64,000 nt of DNA from Caballeronia fortuita. Lineage in GTDB: Bacteria > Pseudomonadota > Gammaproteobacteria > Burkholderiales > Burkholderiaceae. This document shows, piece after piece, positions 21,145 to 31,447 of this stretch. The notes beneath the pieces are model-generated. The model was given only the letters and a program-made list of their open reading frames with translations. It was not told the DNA's origin and did not search any database. How positions within the stretch are numbered: the first letter of the stretch is position 1; the number at the start of each line of letters is the position of its first letter. Where the stretch lies: the NCBI RefSeq assembly GCF_001544835.2, contig NZ_FCNX02000024.1, positions 1-64,000 of the forward strand, written 5' to 3'. The position numbers were made by a program, and so were the translations under genes.

Positions 21145-21381
21145 TTAGGACGATTCAGCGTCCGGGTGGAAATTCACCGGGCGGGCCGGCACGACCGTCG
21201 AAATGGCGTGCTTATAGACCATCTGGGTGACCGTATTTCGGAGCAACACGACGTACTGGTCGAACGATTCGATGTTCCCTTGGAGCTTGATGCCGTTGAC
21301 CAGATAGATCGAGACCGGCACGTGCTCTTTACGCAGCGCGTTCAAAAACGGGTCTTGTAACAATTGCCCTTTGTTGCTCAT
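21145..21381 (-). CDS. hfq: RNA chaperone Hfq
   Basis: A 78-residue Sm-like hexameric protein that pairs small RNAs with mRNAs. The Sm1 region ([27 protein letters not shown]) and Sm2 signature ([12 protein letters not shown], residues about 55-66) are complete. The ATG at 21381 gives [12 protein letters not shown], preceded by a GGAG ribosome binding site. It lies between der and hflX. The C-terminus is short, as in other beta-proteobacterial Hfq proteins. Confidence 0.97.
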   Translation of the reverse strand: MSNKGQLLQDPFLNALRKEHVPVSIYLVNGIKLQGNIESFDQYVVLLRNTVTQMVYKHAISTVVPARPVNFHPDAESS

Positions 21382-21454
21382 AGCAAACTCCGTGTTTTTT
21401 TGCAGGTTGGGTTTATTGCGGGCGAAGAAAAAGAGATCCGCCGACAATCGCTAC

Positions 21455-21460
21455 ACTATA
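21455..21460 (-). promoter_or_regulatory. candidate -10 element of hfq
   Basis: TATAGT on the minus strand, 73 bases before the hfq ATG, in a 161-base gap between the der stop and hfq. A clear -35 is lacking. Confidence 0.35.
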
Positions 21461-21542
21461 GCTGATTTTCGCTGTTTCACGTTTCCGGCGCCGGATCGGC
21501 CAAATGGCCAACGGCACCGAACCGTAAGGCTTTGCGCGACTC

Positions 21543-22883
21543 TTACTCCTTGTCCGCGTAAGGATTTCGGCTCGACCGAAACTCTATGCGAAGTGGAGTG
21601 CCGGCAAGTCCGAAAGTTTCGCGAAAACGCCCTTCCAGATATCGCTTGTATGTGTCCGTGATCGCGTCGAGCGCATTGCCGTGCACGACGATGATCGGCG
21701 GATTCTGCCCGCCCTGATGCGCATAACGCAGCTTCGGGCGTACGGGTCCGCGACGGCGCGGCTGCTGGAACTCCACCGCCTCGATCAGCGCGCGCGTCAG
21801 CTTCGGCGTCGGCAGCTTGGCCATTGCGGCGGCGTAGGCGTCGTCGACCGATTTCATCAGCGCGCCGATGCCCGTCTTTTCCAGCGCGGAAACGTAGTGG
21901 AATTTAGCAAAGTCCAAAAACTTGAGCTTGCGTGTCAGGTCCGCCTTCGTGCGCTCGCGCACATGCGAATCGAGCCCGTCCCACTTGTTCACGCCCACTA
22001 CCAATGCGCGGCCCTGTTCGACCACGAAACCGGCGATATGCGCGTCCTGCTCCGAAATGTCCTGCTGGGCGTCGAGCAATAGGATGACGACGTTGGCATC
22101 GGAAATCGACTGCAGCGTCTTCACGACCGAAAACTTCTCGATGGCTTCGAACACCTTGCCGCGCCGGCGCAAGCCCGCCGTGTCGATCAACGTGTATTTG
22201 CGGCCTTGTCGCTCGAAATCAACATAGATCGAATCGCGCGTGGTGCCGGGCATGTCGAACGCGATCACGCGCTCCTCGCCGATCAGCGTGTTCACGAGCG
22301 TCGACTTGCCGACGTTCGGACGCCCGACGATCGCGATCTTCACGCCGTGCTGCGCCTTCTCCGCTTCCGTCTCTTCCGGCTGATCCTTGTACGCGATGTC
22401 GAGCGCGTCGTTGATCATTTCGACGACGCCGTCCCCGTGCGCCGCCGAGATCGCGCGCGGGTCGCCAAGACCGAGCTCGTAGAAGTCCGCCGCGACCGCC
22501 GAGTACTTCATGCCCTCGGCCTTGTTCACGACGAGAAAGAGTGGCCGGCCCGTCTTGCGCAGATAGTCGGCGATCGACTTGTCCTGCGGCGCAAGGCCGT
22601 TACGCCCATCGACGATGAACACGACGATGTCTGCCTCTTCCACCGCCTGACGCGTCTGCCGCGCCATCTCGTGGAGGATGCCGTCCTTCGCGACCGGCTC
22701 GAAGCCGCCCGTGTCGACGACGAGATACGGACGCTCACCGCCCACGCGGCCTTCGCCGTAATGGCGGTCGCGGGTGAGGCCCGGCAGGTCGGCGACAAGC
22801 GCGTCACGCGAGCGCGTCAGCCGGTTGAAAAGAGTCGATTTCCCAACATTGGGGCGCCCGACGAGGGCAATCACGGGTTTCAT
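21543..22883 (-). CDS. der: ribosome biogenesis GTPase Der (EngA)
   Basis: A 446-residue protein with two consecutive G domains, each with the P-loop GRPNVGKST (about residues 9-17 and 185-193), and a C-terminal KH-like domain. Der is needed for 50S subunit maturation. G3 motifs DTGG and DTAG and G4 NKAE/NKWD are present. The ATG at 22883 starts directly at [15 protein letters not shown]. bamB lies upstream after an unusually long 393-base spacer. Confidence 0.97.
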   Translation of the reverse strand: MKPVIALVGRPNVGKSTLFNRLTRSRDALVADLPGLTRDRHYGEGRVGGERPYLVVDTGGFEPVAKDGILHEMARQTRQAVEEADIVVFIVDGRNGLAPQDKSIADYLRKTGRPLFLVVNKAEGMKYSAVAADFYELGLGDPRAISAAHGDGVVEMINDALDIAYKDQPEETEAEKAQHGVKIAIVGRPNVGKSTLVNTLIGEERVIAFDMPGTTRDSIYVDFERQGRKYTLIDTAGLRRRGKVFEAIEKFSVVKTLQSISDANVVILLLDAQQDISEQDAHIAGFVVEQGRALVVGVNKWDGLDSHVRERTKADLTRKLKFLDFAKFHYVSALEKTGIGALMKSVDDAYAAAMAKLPTPKLTRALIEAVEFQQPRRRGPVRPKLRYAHQGGQNPPIIVVHGNALDAITDTYKRYLEGRFRETFGLAGTPLRIEFRSSRNPYADKE

Positions 22884-23276
22884 CTGATTTTGTTCAAAGT
22901 TGAACGCAAGGCGAACGCGGAACGGGCGGTACAACCGTCTCGTTGCGTTCCGCTACGCCGCGCAATGGCTGCGCTTGTCGAAAATTAGCATGGATTCGGC
23001 CTGCCGCACGCGAGGCGCGCGGTTGGACGGATCGTCGGCGGTCGATCGCCGGTCTTGCCTCGTTCGAGGCTCTTTTTTTGCGCGACGCCTTCGCGCGGCG
23101 CGCTTCGTTCTTGCGACCCTGCTTTTGCTTGCGGGTTTTATCGCGCCGCACGCGTGGCGTGGCGCTTCTTTCTCGTGCGGCTCGTCGTGGCGAGCCTGCC
23201 GCGCCGCCTGCTGCTCGCGCCGCGCTTTTTCCGATGGACCGCGAGAGAGCGTCGCCCGCTCGCGGCCCGCCTTCGA
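22884..23276. other. 393-base spacer between bamB and der
   Basis: On the minus strand a short GTG-started frame (22894-23151) would encode 85 residues, mostly Lys/Arg/Ala at its N-terminus; another Arg-rich frame overlaps the first half. Neither resembles a known protein and I do not call them genes. On the plus strand there is a strong rho-independent terminator at 23055-23079 with no gene in front of it. A possible minus-strand extended -10 (TGCTAATTT) lies near 22990 and could serve der. Confidence 0.6.
23055..23079 (+). terminator. orphan rho-independent terminator on the plus strand
   Basis: GCCT CGTTCG AGGC (or GCCTCG TT CGAGGC) followed by TCTTTTTTT. The T-run is on the plus strand only, while both flanking genes (der, bamB) are on the minus strand. 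It could end a small RNA transcribed from the 5' side of der or within the spacer. Confidence 0.65.
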
Positions 23277-24422
23277 TCAGTTGCCCGGACGGAAACCGTA
23301 GAGATCGCCGTCATGCGTCTGCACGACGAGCGTGCTGCCCGCCAGCACGGGTGCCGCGGTGATCGCACTGCCATCGGTCGGCGCGCGGCCGATGAGCTGG
23401 CCGTTTTCCGTGTTGAGGAAATGAACGAAGCCCTTGTAGTCGCCCACGACGACCGCGCGGCCGAGTATGAACGGCACGCTGACGACGCGGTTCTTCAGCA
23501 CGTCGGTCTTCCAGAGCGGCGAACCATCCGATGCGCGGAACGCGTTGACGACCGACCAGTCGTCGCCTGCCGCGACGATCTGCTCGTCCTGCGCGAGGCC
23601 GCTGTCGCTCGAGAAGTTCTTTTCCCACACCGGGCGGCCCGAGTTCGCATCGAAGCAGCCGATGCGGCCCTGGAACGTCACCGCGCAAGTCTGCGCGCCG
23701 ACGAGCCCCGGCGCGCCGGTCACGTCGTTGATGCGTTCGACTTCGGTCACGCCCTTCGGATACGACACCGGCGCCTGCCAGTAGGCATCGCCCGTTTGCA
23801 GGTTGATCGCCGCGAACGTGCCTCCGGGGAAGCCCGCGAGCACGGCCTGATTGCCCGCGAACGTCATGCCCGCCGCGACGCGCAGATTCAGAGGCACGGC
23901 GCGCAACTGAAAGACCCACTTCTGTTCGCCGGTCTGCGCGTTGAATGCGATGACCTTGCCGTCGATGGTGCGCACGACCACGAGATCGTTGCCGACGAGC
24001 GGCGGCGACACGATCTCGCCCGGCGCGGTGGCCGTCCACAGCAGCTTGCCGTCGCTGCCGAGCACGTCGACCTGGCCCTTCAGGCCGCCGACGGCGGTGA
24101 GATTGCCGTCGCTGCCGACGCCCGCCGACAGATCGTCCTTGAGCTTGGTGCGCCAGACGTCCTGCCCGGTCTTCGCGTCGATCTTGGCGACGGTGCCGTT
24201 CGTGCCCGCGGCGAAGACGTAGTCGCCCACGGCGACCGGCGCGAACAGATAGCGCCCCGCCTTGCCGACGCTCGCCTTCCACGTCTGGTTGACGTTCAGC
24301 ACCGGCTTGAAGTCCGCGAGCGGGACCGGCACGCGGCGTTCATCCTTGGTCGACGAGCAAGCGGTCAACAAGACGGTCATCGCACAGGCGAGCGGCACGG
24401 CGTAGCGTTTCAAAAAAGTCAT
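23277..24422 (-). CDS. bamB: outer membrane protein assembly factor BamB (YfgL), lipoprotein
   Basis: A 381-residue lipoprotein with an eight-bladed PQQ-type beta-propeller; it is an accessory subunit of the BAM complex. The signal peptide ends in LLTAC with lipidated Cys22. Repeated blade motifs such as AKTGQDVWRTKL, DGKLLWTATA, AQTGEQKWVFQL and RASDGSPLWKTD are visible. I chose the ATG giving MTFLKRYAV; two upstream ATGs in frame (24437 and 24476) are less likely. It follows the YfgM-like gene, as in E. coli (hisS-yfgM-bamB-der). Confidence 0.95.
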   Translation of the reverse strand: MTFLKRYAVPLACAMTVLLTACSSTKDERRVPVPLADFKPVLNVNQTWKASVGKAGRYLFAPVAVGDYVFAAGTNGTVAKIDAKTGQDVWRTKLKDDLSAGVGSDGNLTAVGGLKGQVDVLGSDGKLLWTATAPGEIVSPPLVGNDLVVVRTIDGKVIAFNAQTGEQKWVFQLRAVPLNLRVAAGMTFAGNQAVLAGFPGGTFAAINLQTGDAYWQAPVSYPKGVTEVERINDVTGAPGLVGAQTCAVTFQGRIGCFDANSGRPVWEKNFSSDSGLAQDEQIVAAGDDWSVVNAFRASDGSPLWKTDVLKNRVVSVPFILGRAVVVGDYKGFVHFLNTENGQLIGRAPTDGSAITAAPVLAGSTLVVQTHDGDLYGFRPGN

Positions 24423-24554
24423 CGGTGGACGCAACATGGATTGGTGAATTGGGTTGATCGGCGCTGCCCGCCGCATCGCTTCATGGCGACACCGTGACGG
24501 GCGGCTTGATTGACTGATGGCTGTATGGACGGATACCGATTGAATCGATGACGA

Positions 24555-25184
24555 TCAGCCGCCGAGCGCATCGAGCTTGAACTGGATCAGTTGACGCGCG
24601 GACGTGTCGTTCTCGGGCAGCGCTTCGAGCGCGACCTTGTAGGCGGCGCGCGCGTCGTCGCGTTTGCCCTGCGCGGCGAGCAGGTCGCCACGGCGATCCG
24701 CGATCACGCCTTTGAACGCATCGAGCGGCTGATCCGCGAGCAGCTTCAGGCCCGCGTCGTAGTTCTTCTCGTCGAGCAGCACGAGCGCGAGACGCAGCTT
24801 CGCGATCTGCTTGTACTCGTCGTCCTTCGCATGATCGATGGCCCATTGCAGTTGCGCCTTCGCGCCCGCCGCGTTGCCCGCCATATAGAGCGACTTCGCC
24901 GCCGCGAGCGCCGACATCTGCGCGTAGCCCGTGCTGCCGAACTTGTCTTCCATGTCCGACGCGACACGCGCAACGAGCGCCTGGTCGTTGCCGTTCACGG
25001 CCTGCTGCAAATGATCGTAGAGCACCGACGCTTCGGCTGCCTGGCGGCGCTGCCAGAAATTCCATCCGTTGTACCCGGCCCCAATGAGGAGCGCCACGAG
25101 CACGACCCACGTCGTGGTGTTACCCCATTTGCCCCACCAGGCCTTTACGCTTTCAAGTGATTCTTGTTCGTCGTGATAGCTCAT
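24555..25184 (-). CDS. YfgM family TPR-like membrane protein
   Basis: A 209-residue protein of the YfgM/ancillary SecYEG family: short cytosolic N-terminus (MSYHDEQESLESVKAWWGKWG), one transmembrane helix (TTWVVLVALLIGAGYNGWNFW), and a periplasmic TPR-like helical domain. In E. coli YfgM works with the chaperone PpiD at the Sec translocon in handing proteins to the periplasm. It is placed between hisS and bamB as in other Proteobacteria, which supports the assignment. Confidence 0.9.
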   Translation of the reverse strand: MSYHDEQESLESVKAWWGKWGNTTTWVVLVALLIGAGYNGWNFWQRRQAAEASVLYDHLQQAVNGNDQALVARVASDMEDKFGSTGYAQMSALAAAKSLYMAGNAAGAKAQLQWAIDHAKDDEYKQIAKLRLALVLLDEKNYDAGLKLLADQPLDAFKGVIADRRGDLLAAQGKRDDARAAYKVALEALPENDTSARQLIQFKLDALGG

Positions 25185-25286
25185 CGTCCAGCTGATCCTT
25201 CCTGCGTTTCAATTCCCTCAACGAGCGCCGCGCGCGATGCCGGATCGTTGCGATCCTGGCCGATGCGCGCGGTCATGCGCCTGATC

Positions 25287-26636
25287 TCAGGCGCCCTCGT
25301 CATCGGCGGTTGCAACCATCGCATTGATTAGGTATTCGGTCAAGTCTTCCGCCGGAACGTTCACTTGCTCGTTCTTTTGCCCGCCCGACGTTTCGTCGAC
25401 CGAACGACGCAGCGACTTGACGCCGATCATGCCTTGCGCGAGTTCGTCCTCGCCGAGCACGACAGCGAATGCCGCGCCGCTCGCGTCGGCCTTCTTCATC
25501 TGCGACTTGAAGCTCGCCGATGCGCCGTCCGGGCTGCAATGCAGGATGACGTCGAGACCGGTGTCGCGCAGCCGCTCCGCGACGATGAACGCCTGCTCCG
25601 CCGCCGCTTCGCCCTGATGCACGACATAGACGTCCGTGCCTTCGGCTTCCGGCACGAGTTGCTCTTCCTTCAGCAGTTCGAGGATGCGCTCGACGCCCAT
25701 CGCCCAGCCGCATGCGGCCGTCGGCTTGCCGCCGAGTTGCTCGATGAGCGGATCGTAGCGCCCGCCGCCCGCGACCGTGCCTTGCGCGCCGAGCTTGTCG
25801 GTGACCCACTCGAACACGGTGAGGTTGTAATAGTCGAGGCCGCGCACGAGACGCGGATTGATCGTGAACGGAATGTTGTTCGCCTTGAGCAGACGCTGCA
25901 CCCCTTCGAAGTGCTTGCGCGACTCATCGCCGAGAAAATCGACGAGCTTCGGCGCGTTCTGCGCGATTTCCTGCATCGCCGGATTCTTCGTGTCGAGCAC
26001 GCGCAGCGGGTTCGTGTAGAGACGGCGCTTCGCTTCCTCGTCGAGTGAATCGACGTGCTTCTCCAGATATGCGATCAGCTCCTTGCGATGCGCCGCGCGC
26101 TCTTCGGCCTGCCCGAGCGAATTCAGTTCGAGGCGAATGCCCGTGAGCCCGAGGTCGTCCCACAGACGCTGGCACATCATGATGATTTCGGCGTCGGTAT
26201 CCGGGCCGGCGAAGCCGAGTGCTTCCACGCCGACCTGATGAAACTGGCGATACCGCCCGCGCTGCGGACGCTCGTGACGGAACATCGGGCCGACGTACCA
26301 CAGGCGCTTCGGGCCGTCGTACAGCAGGTTGTGCTCGATGGTCGCGCGCACGACCGCCGCCGTGTTCTCCGGGCGCATGGTCAGATGCTCGCCGTTGAGC
26401 GCGTCGGTGAAGCTGTACATCTCCTTCTCGACGATGTCGGTCACTTCACCGATACCGCGCGTGAACAACTGCGTATGCTCGACGATCGGCGTGCGGATGT
26501 TCTGATAGCCGTATGCGCGCAGCATCGACTTGACGGTGGTCTCGAAGAAATCCCACAGCGCGGCATCCTGCGGGAGGATGTCGTTCATGCCTTTCACACC
26601 GCTCAGTTTTTCGAGCCGTTTCTTCTGTTCAGTCAT
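25287..26636 (-). CDS. hisS: histidyl-tRNA synthetase
   Basis: A class II aminoacyl-tRNA synthetase, 449 residues. Motif 1 region, motif 2 ([17 protein letters not shown], about residues 122-138), the histidine-specific [15 protein letters not shown] and motif 3 (GWAMGVERI) are present, followed by the anticodon-binding domain. The C-terminus has a short polar extension after the usual end. It starts six bases downstream of the ispG stop, so the two genes form one operon. Confidence 0.97.
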   Translation of the reverse strand: MTEQKKRLEKLSGVKGMNDILPQDAALWDFFETTVKSMLRAYGYQNIRTPIVEHTQLFTRGIGEVTDIVEKEMYSFTDALNGEHLTMRPENTAAVVRATIEHNLLYDGPKRLWYVGPMFRHERPQRGRYRQFHQVGVEALGFAGPDTDAEIIMMCQRLWDDLGLTGIRLELNSLGQAEERAAHRKELIAYLEKHVDSLDEEAKRRLYTNPLRVLDTKNPAMQEIAQNAPKLVDFLGDESRKHFEGVQRLLKANNIPFTINPRLVRGLDYYNLTVFEWVTDKLGAQGTVAGGGRYDPLIEQLGGKPTAACGWAMGVERILELLKEEQLVPEAEGTDVYVVHQGEAAAEQAFIVAERLRDTGLDVILHCSPDGASASFKSQMKKADASGAAFAVVLGEDELAQGMIGVKSLRRSVDETSGGQKNEQVNVPAEDLTEYLINAMVATADDEGA

Positions 26637-26642
26637 CTTTTC

Positions 26643-27959
26643 TTAGAGTGATGCCGCGGATGTCTCGACGCGCTGTCCGTAAGTGCGCTCGACATAGTCG
26701 CTGACGATTTGCTGAAATTCCTCGGCGATGCGCTCGCCGCGCAGCGTCTTCACCTTCACGCCGTCGATGAACACGGGCGCGGCCGGATTCTCGCCCGAAC
26801 CCGGCAGGCTGATGCCGATATTCGCGTGCTTCGACTCGCCCGGCCCGTTGACGATGCAGCCCATCACCGCGACGTGCATCTTCTCGACGCCGGGGTACTG
26901 GTCGCGCCACGTGGGCATCGAGTTGCGCAGATAGCTTTGAATCTGCGATGCGAGTTCCTGGAACAGCGTGCTCGTGGTGCGGCCGCAGCCCGGACACGCG
27001 ATGACCATCGGCGTGAAGGAGCGCAGGCCCATCGTCTGCAGGATTTCCTGGCCGACGACGACTTCGCCCGTGCGCGCGCCGCCGGGTTCCGGCGTCAGCG
27101 AAATACGGATGGTGTCGCCGATGCCTTCCTGCAGCAGCACCGAGAGCGCCGCCGTCGACGCGACGATGCCCTTCGAGCCCATGCCCGCCTCGGTCAGGCC
27201 GAGATGCAGCGCGAAGCTGCAGCGCTTCGCGAGTTCGCGATACACCGCGATCAGATCCTGCACACCGCTGACCTTGCACGACAGGATGATCTTGTCGCGG
27301 CCGAGGCCCAGTTCGACGGCGCGTTCGGCCGAACCGATCGCCGACTGGATCAGCGCTTCGTACATCACGCTTTGCAGTTCCCACGGCGCCGAGCGCGCGG
27401 CGTTTTCATCCATCATGCGCGCGAGCAGGTCCTGATCGAGACTGCCCCAGTTCACGCCGATGCGCACCGGCTTGTCGTACTTGATCGCGGCTTCGATCAT
27501 CTGCGCGAATTGCGTGTCGCGTTTCGCACCCTGGCCGACGTTGCCCGGATTGATCCGGTACTTCGACAGCGTCTCGGCGCACGCGGGATGATCGCGCAGC
27601 AGCAGATGGCCGTTGTAGTGGAAGTCGCCCACGAGCGGCACCGTCACGCCCATGCGGTCGAGCTGCTCGCGGATATGCGGCACGGCGGCGGCCGCTTCCG
27701 GCGTGTTCACCGTGATGCGCACGAGCTCGGAGCCAGCCTGCGCCAGTTCCTTGATCTGGATCGCGGTGCCGATGGCGTCGGCGGTGTCCGTGTTGGTCAT
27801 CGACTGCACGCGCACCGGCGAATCGCCGCCGATCGTCACGAGCTGGCCGCCCCAGCGCACGTCGACGGCATGCGACGAACGGCGCGTCAGCGGACCGCCG
27901 AAAACCGGCTCGGTCGAACAAATCTTGCTGCTGATCAGGGATTGAGCTTCGGATTGCAT
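26643..27959 (-). CDS. ispG: 4-hydroxy-3-methylbut-2-en-1-yl diphosphate synthase IspG (GcpE)
   Basis: The sixth enzyme of the MEP isoprenoid pathway, converting MEcPP to HMBPP with a 4Fe-4S cluster. The 438-residue protein has the cluster Cys in ACPGCGRT (two) and GCIVNGPGE (one), and the N-terminal TIM-barrel segment beginning [14 protein letters not shown]. The ATG at 27959 (MQSEAQSL) is preferred over one six codons upstream. Genes upstream and downstream (rodZ-like, hisS) match the conserved proteobacterial order. Confidence 0.96.
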   Translation of the reverse strand: MQSEAQSLISSKICSTEPVFGGPLTRRSSHAVDVRWGGQLVTIGGDSPVRVQSMTNTDTADAIGTAIQIKELAQAGSELVRITVNTPEAAAAVPHIREQLDRMGVTVPLVGDFHYNGHLLLRDHPACAETLSKYRINPGNVGQGAKRDTQFAQMIEAAIKYDKPVRIGVNWGSLDQDLLARMMDENAARSAPWELQSVMYEALIQSAIGSAERAVELGLGRDKIILSCKVSGVQDLIAVYRELAKRCSFALHLGLTEAGMGSKGIVASTAALSVLLQEGIGDTIRISLTPEPGGARTGEVVVGQEILQTMGLRSFTPMVIACPGCGRTTSTLFQELASQIQSYLRNSMPTWRDQYPGVEKMHVAVMGCIVNGPGESKHANIGISLPGSGENPAAPVFIDGVKVKTLRGERIAEEFQQIVSDYVERTYGQRVETSAASL

Positions 27960-28023
27960 CGAAAAACCCTTTGGCAACCTTGCCGCCGATACGGCGCCGA
28001 GTTGCGTGTGTGGAACCTCAAAC

Positions 28024-28051
28024 GGGCGTCACGGCTTGCACCGTGACGCCC
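28024..28051. repeat. perfect inverted repeat (hairpin) between the rodZ-like gene and ispG
   Basis: An 11-base-pair stem GGGCGTCACGG / CCGTGACGCCC with a 6-base loop, 41 bases after the rodZ-like stop. On the minus strand it is followed by only GTTTG, so it would be a weak intrinsic terminator or an mRNA processing/stability element within the operon. Confidence 0.6.
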
Positions 28052-28091
28052 TCGACTTGTTCGTCGCGCTCGCCGGACCGGTCTCGCAAAC

Positions 28092-29216
28092 TCAAGGCAG
28101 CGAGAGGCGTGCGACGTTTCCGCGTGCCGAGGCATAGCGCTTGGCATCGACGGGTTCGTCGTCGACGGACAACGACTCGACGCCCTTGACGTTGCCGACG
28201 GTCACCTTGAACGGCGCCTCGCCTTGCACGCGCTGCGTGCTGCCCGAATGGACGAGGCCGGAGAACAGTTCCTTGCCGTCCTTGCCGCGCACGCTGAACC
28301 AGCTATCTTCCTTCACTTTCAATTCGACCGCGCTCGAGCCGCTTCCCGCGACAGCCGGTTCTGCCGTTGCGGCAGCCGCCGTCGCGGCGCCCGACGCAGC
28401 CTTCGCAGCCGGCGCGCTCGCCGCTGCCGGCGCACTCGCGCCCTGCACGGCTGACAACGTCGACGACGAAGCCGGCAGCGCGTTCGTGCCGAGCGGACGC
28501 GGCATCGGCTGCTCGCCCGGCGCGGCCGCCACTTCGGGCAGCGACGCCTGGCCGGTGTTGGCCGCGGCGGCCTCGTCGGGCGTCGGCGTGGACGTCGTGC
28601 CCGCCGCTTCGTTCGCACCGGATGTCGACGTCGACGACAAGCCCACGCCTGTCGTCGCTTTCAGACGTGCGAGCCAGTTGTTCGAGTCGCCGCCGGTGTG
28701 CCACATTACGAGCACCGCCAGCACGACGATGATCGCCAGCACGCCCCACAGCCACGAACGCTTGCGGCCTGACGGATTACCCAGCGGCACCGACATGCGC
28801 GCGCGCGGAAGACCCGCACCGGCGGAGGCCGGCACCTTCAGATTGTGCTCGATGCTGTCGCCGTCGCGGCGAAACGCCTGTGTGAAGGTCGCCGGATCGG
28901 CGCCAAGCACTTTCGCGTAACTGCGCACGATGCCAGCGGCAAAAGTGCGGTCCGGCAACTGGCTGATATCGCCCGCTTCGAGCGCGAGCAGTTTCGACGT
29001 CGACACCTTCAGACGCGCGGAAACGTCGTCGATCGACCATGCCTTCGCCTGGCGCAGTTGCGCGAGACGCGCGCCGACCGCCTGTATCGAGTCAAGCGGC
29101 CCCGCCTGGCTCGCATTCGATGCCGCACTCTCTCCGTCGGGCTGGCCGTCGTACTGACTGCCGGACCGTTTGACGGAATGACTGCCGATAGGCGTCGGGT
29201 GCTGCGGCTCACTCAT
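28092..29216 (-). CDS. RodZ-like cell-shape protein (HTH + TM + DUF4115)
   Basis: A 374-residue bitopic membrane protein. Cytoplasmic helix-turn-helix of the HTH_25/RodZ type (LAQLRQAKAWSIDDVSARLKV at about residues 50-70, then LLALEAGDISQLPDRTFAAG), one transmembrane helix (SWLWGVLAIIVVLAVLVMW, about 153-172), a 120-residue Ala/Thr/Pro-rich periplasmic linker, and a C-terminal DUF4115 domain (LKVKEDSWFSVRGKDGKELF onward). RodZ links MreB filaments to the elongation machinery. The position upstream of ispG matches E. coli rodZ-ispG. Confidence 0.88.
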   Translation of the reverse strand: MSEPQHPTPIGSHSVKRSGSQYDGQPDGESAASNASQAGPLDSIQAVGARLAQLRQAKAWSIDDVSARLKVSTSKLLALEAGDISQLPDRTFAAGIVRSYAKVLGADPATFTQAFRRDGDSIEHNLKVPASAGAGLPRARMSVPLGNPSGRKRSWLWGVLAIIVVLAVLVMWHTGGDSNNWLARLKATTGVGLSSTSTSGANEAAGTTSTPTPDEAAAANTGQASLPEVAAAPGEQPMPRPLGTNALPASSSTLSAVQGASAPAAASAPAAKAASGAATAAAATAEPAVAGSGSSAVELKVKEDSWFSVRGKDGKELFSGLVHSGSTQRVQGEAPFKVTVGNVKGVESLSVDDEPVDAKRYASARGNVARLSLP

Positions 29217-29398
29217 GCCAAATTCCTCACATCGATTCTTTTATAAAGCGCTGTCGCTGGGTTCGGTTTGAAAAACCACGCGAACGATACAACTCCGGCG
29301 CCATTGCAAACCGCTTTATAACAAAATGTTCGGTTTTCGTGCCGCCCGGCGACGCTCGACGCGCTTCCTCGCTGCGGCCTTCTCCGTTAGAACGCCCA

Positions 29399-30541
29399 TC
29401 AGATCGGCCGGACCTCGATCGTTTTGCCGCCTGCGCGGCTCATCCGTTCAGCCAGGCGCGTGCGATCCTGCACCGCGCCCGCGAGCTGACCGCAGGCGGC
29501 GTCGATATCGTCACCGCGCGTCTTGCGCACGGTGGTCACCACGCCCGCGTCGATGAGAACCTGCGCGAAACGCTTGATCTGCTCGTTCTTCGAACGCGTC
29601 AGGCCGGATTCCGGAAACGGGTTGAACGGAATGAGGTTGAACTTGCACGGCACGTCGCGCGTCACGGCAAGCAGTTCGTGCGCGTGCGCCTCGGTGTCGT
29701 TGACGCCGTCGAGCATGCAATATTCGAACGTGATGAAGTCGCGCGGCGCGACTTTCAAATAACGCTGACACGCCGCCATCAATTCGCGCAGCGGGTACTT
29801 CTTGTTGAGCGGCACGAGCATGTCGCGCAGCGGATCGTTCGGCGCGTGCAGCGATACGGCGAGCGCCACCGGCAGATCCGCGGCGAGGCGGTCCATCATC
29901 GGCACGACGCCGGACGTGGACAACGTCACGCGGCGGCGCGACAAGCCATATGCGTTGTCGTCGAGCATCAGGCGCATGGCCGGCACGACGGCATCGTAAT
30001 TGAGCATCGGCTCGCCCATGCCCATCATCACGACGTTCGTGACGACGCGCTCGCCCTTGCCCGGCCCGCCGACCTCGCGCCCAAGCGATTTGCGCAGCGC
30101 GAACTCCGCCATGCGCAACTGGCCGATGATCTCGCCTGTCGTCAGGTTGCGGGAAAAGCCCTGCTTGCCGGTGGAACAAAACCGGCAATTCACCGCGCAG
30201 CCCGCCTGCGACGATACGCACAGCGTGCCGCGCGTCTCTTCGGGGATGAATACGGTTTCGACCGCGTTGCCGTTGCCGACGTCGATCAGCCACTTGCGGG
30301 TGCCGTCGGCGGAAACGTGGTCGCTGATGATGTCGGGCATCGCCATATTGGCGCGGCCCTTGAGTTTTTCGCGCAGCGATTTCGCGAGATCCGTCATGCC
30401 GTCGAAGTCTTCGGCACCGTATTGATGGATCCAGCGTTGCAATTGCTTGGCGCGAAACGGCTTTTCGCCCAGGCTCGCGCAGTACGCGGTGAGCCCGGCG
30501 GCGTCGAGATCGAGAAGATTGACGGTGGTGCTGCTCGTCAT
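29399..30541 (-). CDS. rlmN: dual-specificity 23S rRNA/tRNA adenine-C2 methyltransferase RlmN
   Basis: A radical-SAM enzyme that methylates A2503 of 23S rRNA and A37 of certain tRNAs. The 380-residue protein has the CxxxCxxC cluster motif at Cys115, Cys119 and Cys122, and a conserved catalytic Cys in the C-terminal [11 protein letters not shown]. The ATG at 30541 gives [13 protein letters not shown], matching other Burkholderiales; the open frame upstream lacks similarity. Located between ndk and the rodZ-like gene. Confidence 0.95.
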   Translation of the reverse strand: MTSSTTVNLLDLDAAGLTAYCASLGEKPFRAKQLQRWIHQYGAEDFDGMTDLAKSLREKLKGRANMAMPDIISDHVSADGTRKWLIDVGNGNAVETVFIPEETRGTLCVSSQAGCAVNCRFCSTGKQGFSRNLTTGEIIGQLRMAEFALRKSLGREVGGPGKGERVVTNVVMMGMGEPMLNYDAVVPAMRLMLDDNAYGLSRRRVTLSTSGVVPMMDRLAADLPVALAVSLHAPNDPLRDMLVPLNKKYPLRELMAACQRYLKVAPRDFITFEYCMLDGVNDTEAHAHELLAVTRDVPCKFNLIPFNPFPESGLTRSKNEQIKRFAQVLIDAGVVTTVRKTRGDDIDAACGQLAGAVQDRTRLAERMSRAGGKTIEVRPI

Positions 30542-30686
30542 GTCGAGATGTGCCATTTCAGGTTGCGAAGCCCGGAACATGGGTTGCCCGAGACCGTTCG
30601 CGCCGATTCTGCTTAATACGACTTCCAGTGCGTCGAGGCGCGATGCCGTGCTGACGATGCGGCCAGCACGGCGACACACGCAAGAA

Positions 30687-31112
30687 TTAACGCGAGTAGA
30701 CGTTCACTTGCGGGAAGAAGAACGCAACTTCCTGCGCAGCCGTTTCCGGCGCGTCCGAACCGTGCACGGCATTGGCGTCGATGCTGTCGGCGAAGTCGGC
30801 GCGGATCGTGCCCTTGTCGGCCTTCTTCGGATCGGTCGCGCCCATCAGGTCGCGATTCTTCAGGATGGCGTTTTCGCCTTCCAGCACTTGAATCATCACC
30901 GGACCCGAGATCATGAATTCGACCAGATCCTTGAAGAACGGACGCGCGGCGTGCACGGCGTAAAACTTCTCGGCGTCGGCGCGCGACAGATGAACCATGC
31001 GCGACGCGATGATCTTCAGACCCGCGTTCTCGAAACGGCTGTAGATCTGACCGATAACGTTCTTTGCCACTGCGTCCGGCTTGATAATCGACAGGGTGCG
31101 CTCGATCGCCAT
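30687..31112 (-). CDS. ndk: nucleoside diphosphate kinase
   Basis: Transfers the gamma-phosphate between nucleoside triphosphates and diphosphates through a phospho-histidine. 141 residues, normal size; the catalytic His117 is in NAVHGSD and the KPDAV segment at the N-terminus is intact. The ATG is preceded by GGAG. First gene of the long minus-strand run that continues with rlmN and the rodZ-like gene. Confidence 0.97.
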   Translation of the reverse strand: MAIERTLSIIKPDAVAKNVIGQIYSRFENAGLKIIASRMVHLSRADAEKFYAVHAARPFFKDLVEFMISGPVMIQVLEGENAILKNRDLMGATDPKKADKGTIRADFADSIDANAVHGSDAPETAAQEVAFFFPQVNVYSR

Positions 31113-31447
31113 GAAAAACTCCAAAAAATGAACGGTTTACGAATTAAAACGAATCGACAATTGTAGCACGAAGCAAGGTATGATTGCGATTGAAACCTTA
31201 CGACGCCGTAAGGATCAAACTCAGCGATGACTTGAACCTCCGGACTGCCGGATCAGCCATTCGGACTATTGAATTCGGCGCGCGCCGGGGCCATATTGGA
31301 GCAAACCGCCGCATTGCAACGGCATTTCGCGGGGCGAGCGGCAGCCAGGCGGTCCTAATATTGGTTTAAGTCGGCGCACCTTATCATTCGTATATGACGG
31401 ATGTGGCGGGCAGACCAAACGACAGACAATTGAAGCAAGGAGAAACC
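31113..31447. other. 335-base divergent intergenic region, ndk and Bax-inhibitor-1 gene
   Basis: Contains the ndk promoter candidate (31160-31165) and the leader of the plus-strand membrane protein gene, which has an AAGGAG ribosome binding site at about 31437. A small dyad CTTACGACGCCGTAAG is visible at about 31197-31212. No coding sequence is supported. Confidence 0.6.
31160..31165 (-). promoter_or_regulatory. candidate extended -10 of ndk
   Basis: TGCTACAAT on the minus strand (TG, one base, TACAAT), 47 bases before the ndk ATG. Confidence 0.45.

Noticed and set aside
22894-23151. An 85-codon Lys/Arg-rich frame between bamB and der
   Set aside because: GTG start, no clear ribosome binding site, no family, and its composition changes halfway; coding status cannot be supported.
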